Below, piece after piece: positions 5,721 through 6,262 of a stretch of DNA of 6,262 nt. Under the pieces are notes generated by a model. It was not told the DNA's origin. It saw nothing but the letters and a program-made list of their open reading frames with translations, and did no database searches. The position numbers and the translations under genes were made by a program. Source of the DNA: Betaproteobacteria bacterium (GTDB lineage Bacteria; Pseudomonadota; Gammaproteobacteria; Burkholderiales; Burkholderiaceae_C); the NCBI GenBank assembly GCA_025354965.1, contig JANXLW010000373.1, forward strand, positions 1 through 6,262, read 5' to 3'. The first letter of the stretch is position 1, and every line of letters begins with the position of its first letter.

Positions 5721-5765
5721 GTGTCATTCCAGAGTAATTTGGTTCGAATTTCTCTGGAATGGCAT
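5721..5765 (+). promoter_or_regulatory. Long hairpin in the pnp leader, candidate RNase III site
   Basis: CATTCCAGAG (5725-5734) and CTCTGGAATG (5752-5761) are perfect 10-bp inverted arms. After one T-T mismatch, AATTTG (5736-5741) pairs with CGAATT (5745-5750) around a GTT triloop. Outside, GTGT (5721-5724) pairs with GCAT (5762-5765) using two wobbles. The result is a 45-nt hairpin with 20 pairs. No T-tract follows on either strand, so it is not a terminator. It ends 72 nt before the pnp ATG. In E. coli, RNase III cuts a long leader hairpin of pnp to allow PNPase autoregulation; an equivalent role here is inferred. Confidence 0.6.
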
Positions 5766-5797
5766 CGTGTTCTGTGATGCTCAATCCGGGCTCGGGC

Positions 5798-5814
5798 GAA
5801 GTGGCCTGCACTTC
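5798..5814 (+). other. Second hairpin in the pnp leader
   Basis: GAAGTG (5798-5803) and CACTTC (5809-5814) form a perfect 6-bp stem with loop GCCTG. It lies between the long hairpin and the pnp ribosome binding site (AGGAG, 5826-5830) and would leave that site free. Such a short inverted repeat could occur by chance; its position in a likely regulated leader is the reason to list it. Confidence 0.4.
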
Positions 5815-5837
5815 CCAAATTGACCAGGAGAAAAAAC

Positions 5838-6262
5838 ATGAGCATATTCAACAAAGTAACAAAAACCTTCCAATGGGGTCAGAACAGGGTCACCATGGAA
5901 ACCGGCGAAATCGCCCGCCAAGCCAATGGCGCCGTGCTGCTCGACATGGACGGCACTGTGGTGTTGGCCACTGTTGTTGGCAAGTCCGAAGGCAAAGCCG
6001 GGCAGGACTTCTTTCCGCTGACCGTCGACTACCTTGAAAAGACCTATGCCGCTGGCAAGATTCCCGGCAGTTTCTTTAAGCGCGAGGGTCGTCCCAGCGA
6101 GTTTGAAACACTCACCAGCCGCCTGATCGACCGCCCGATTCGTCCCTTGTTTCCGGAGGGTTTTTTCAACGAAGTGCATGTGGTGGTGCACACTCTGTCC
6201 CTGAACCCGGAAGTTGATGCCGACATCGCCGCCCTGATCGCCACCAGTGCCGCTTTGTCCGT
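5838..6262 (+). CDS. pnp: Polynucleotide phosphorylase, N-terminal part (cut by window end)
   Basis: The first 141 codons of PNPase are present; the frame is open at the window edge. PNPase is a trimeric 3'-to-5' phosphorolytic exoribonuclease, part of the RNA degradosome in many bacteria, releasing nucleoside diphosphates. The visible part belongs to the first RNase PH domain: FQWGQNRVTMETGEIARQAN (11-30), then DFFPLTVDYLEKTYAAGKIP (57-76), the hallmark FFKREGRPSE (79-88) and LIDRPIRPLFPEGF (96-109). Family members commonly have FFRREGRPSE; the K is conservative. The start is fixed by AGGAG at 5826-5830, 7 nt before ATG. The catalytic second RNase PH domain and the KH and S1 domains would lie beyond the window. 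It follows rpsO and that gene's terminator, behind a 148-nt structured leader. Confidence 0.97.
   Translation, partial: MSIFNKVTKTFQWGQNRVTMETGEIARQANGAVLLDMDGTVVLATVVGKSEGKAGQDFFPLTVDYLEKTYAAGKIPGSFFKREGRPSEFETLTSRLIDRPIRPLFPEGFFNEVHVVVHTLSLNPEVDADIAALIATSAALS

Noticed and set aside
5721..5765. Reading the long pnp-leader inverted repeat as a second terminator or a mobile-element end
   Set aside because: No T-tract follows on either strand, and there is no transposase, no target duplication and no second copy in the window.
1..6262. CRISPR array, tRNA/rRNA gene, insertion sequence, prophage or defence system
   Set aside because: No spaced direct repeats, cloverleaf, rRNA-like stretch, transposase or integrase is seen. 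The genes are conserved core functions.

Overview
The window looks like ordinary chromosome from a betaproteobacterium, most likely order Burkholderiales and family Comamonadaceae (Rhodoferax- or Polaromonas-like). I infer this from the protein sequences, the moderately high GC content, the prolyl-tRNA synthetase tail joined to a lytic transglycosylase, and the style of the periplasmic binding protein. This is recognition from memory, not a search. Nearly all the sequence is explained by conserved genes: there is no insertion sequence, phage gene, CRISPR array, tRNA or rRNA, and no gap over 300 bases without a gene.

Layout, left to right. The last 26 codons of prolyl-tRNA synthetase (proS) overlap the start of a secreted lytic transglycosylase on the + strand. 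Facing it is a monothiol CGFS glutaredoxin (grxD, - strand). This is divergent from tsaD (+), which makes the t6A modification of tRNA. A small heat-shock protein (Hsp20, - strand) converges on tsaD with only 3 bases between stop codons. Divergent from the hsp20 gene is a two-gene + strand unit: a branched-chain-amino-acid-type periplasmic binding protein and a class I/II PLP aminotransferase. Last comes the classical rpsO-pnp pair: ribosomal protein S15, a strong intrinsic terminator, and the first 141 codons of polynucleotide phosphorylase, cut by the window edge.

The most interesting content is non-coding RNA structure around rpsO-pnp. The rpsO leader has a perfect TATAAT, two consecutive hairpins, and a second-hairpin loop complementary to the rpsO Shine-Dalgarno sequence. 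Together these could form a pseudoknot like the one used for S15 autoregulation in Escherichia coli, apparently with a different sequence. The rpsO-pnp gap holds a long, nearly perfect 45-nt hairpin and a second smaller one upstream of the pnp ribosome binding site. Their positions recall the RNase III-processed pnp leader of E. coli. Both are inferences from base pairing I can see and need covariation and expression tests.

I found no convincing new multi-gene system. The two leaders, a structured divergent region in front of hsp20, and a transporter-type binding protein without a visible permease are what I would look at again.
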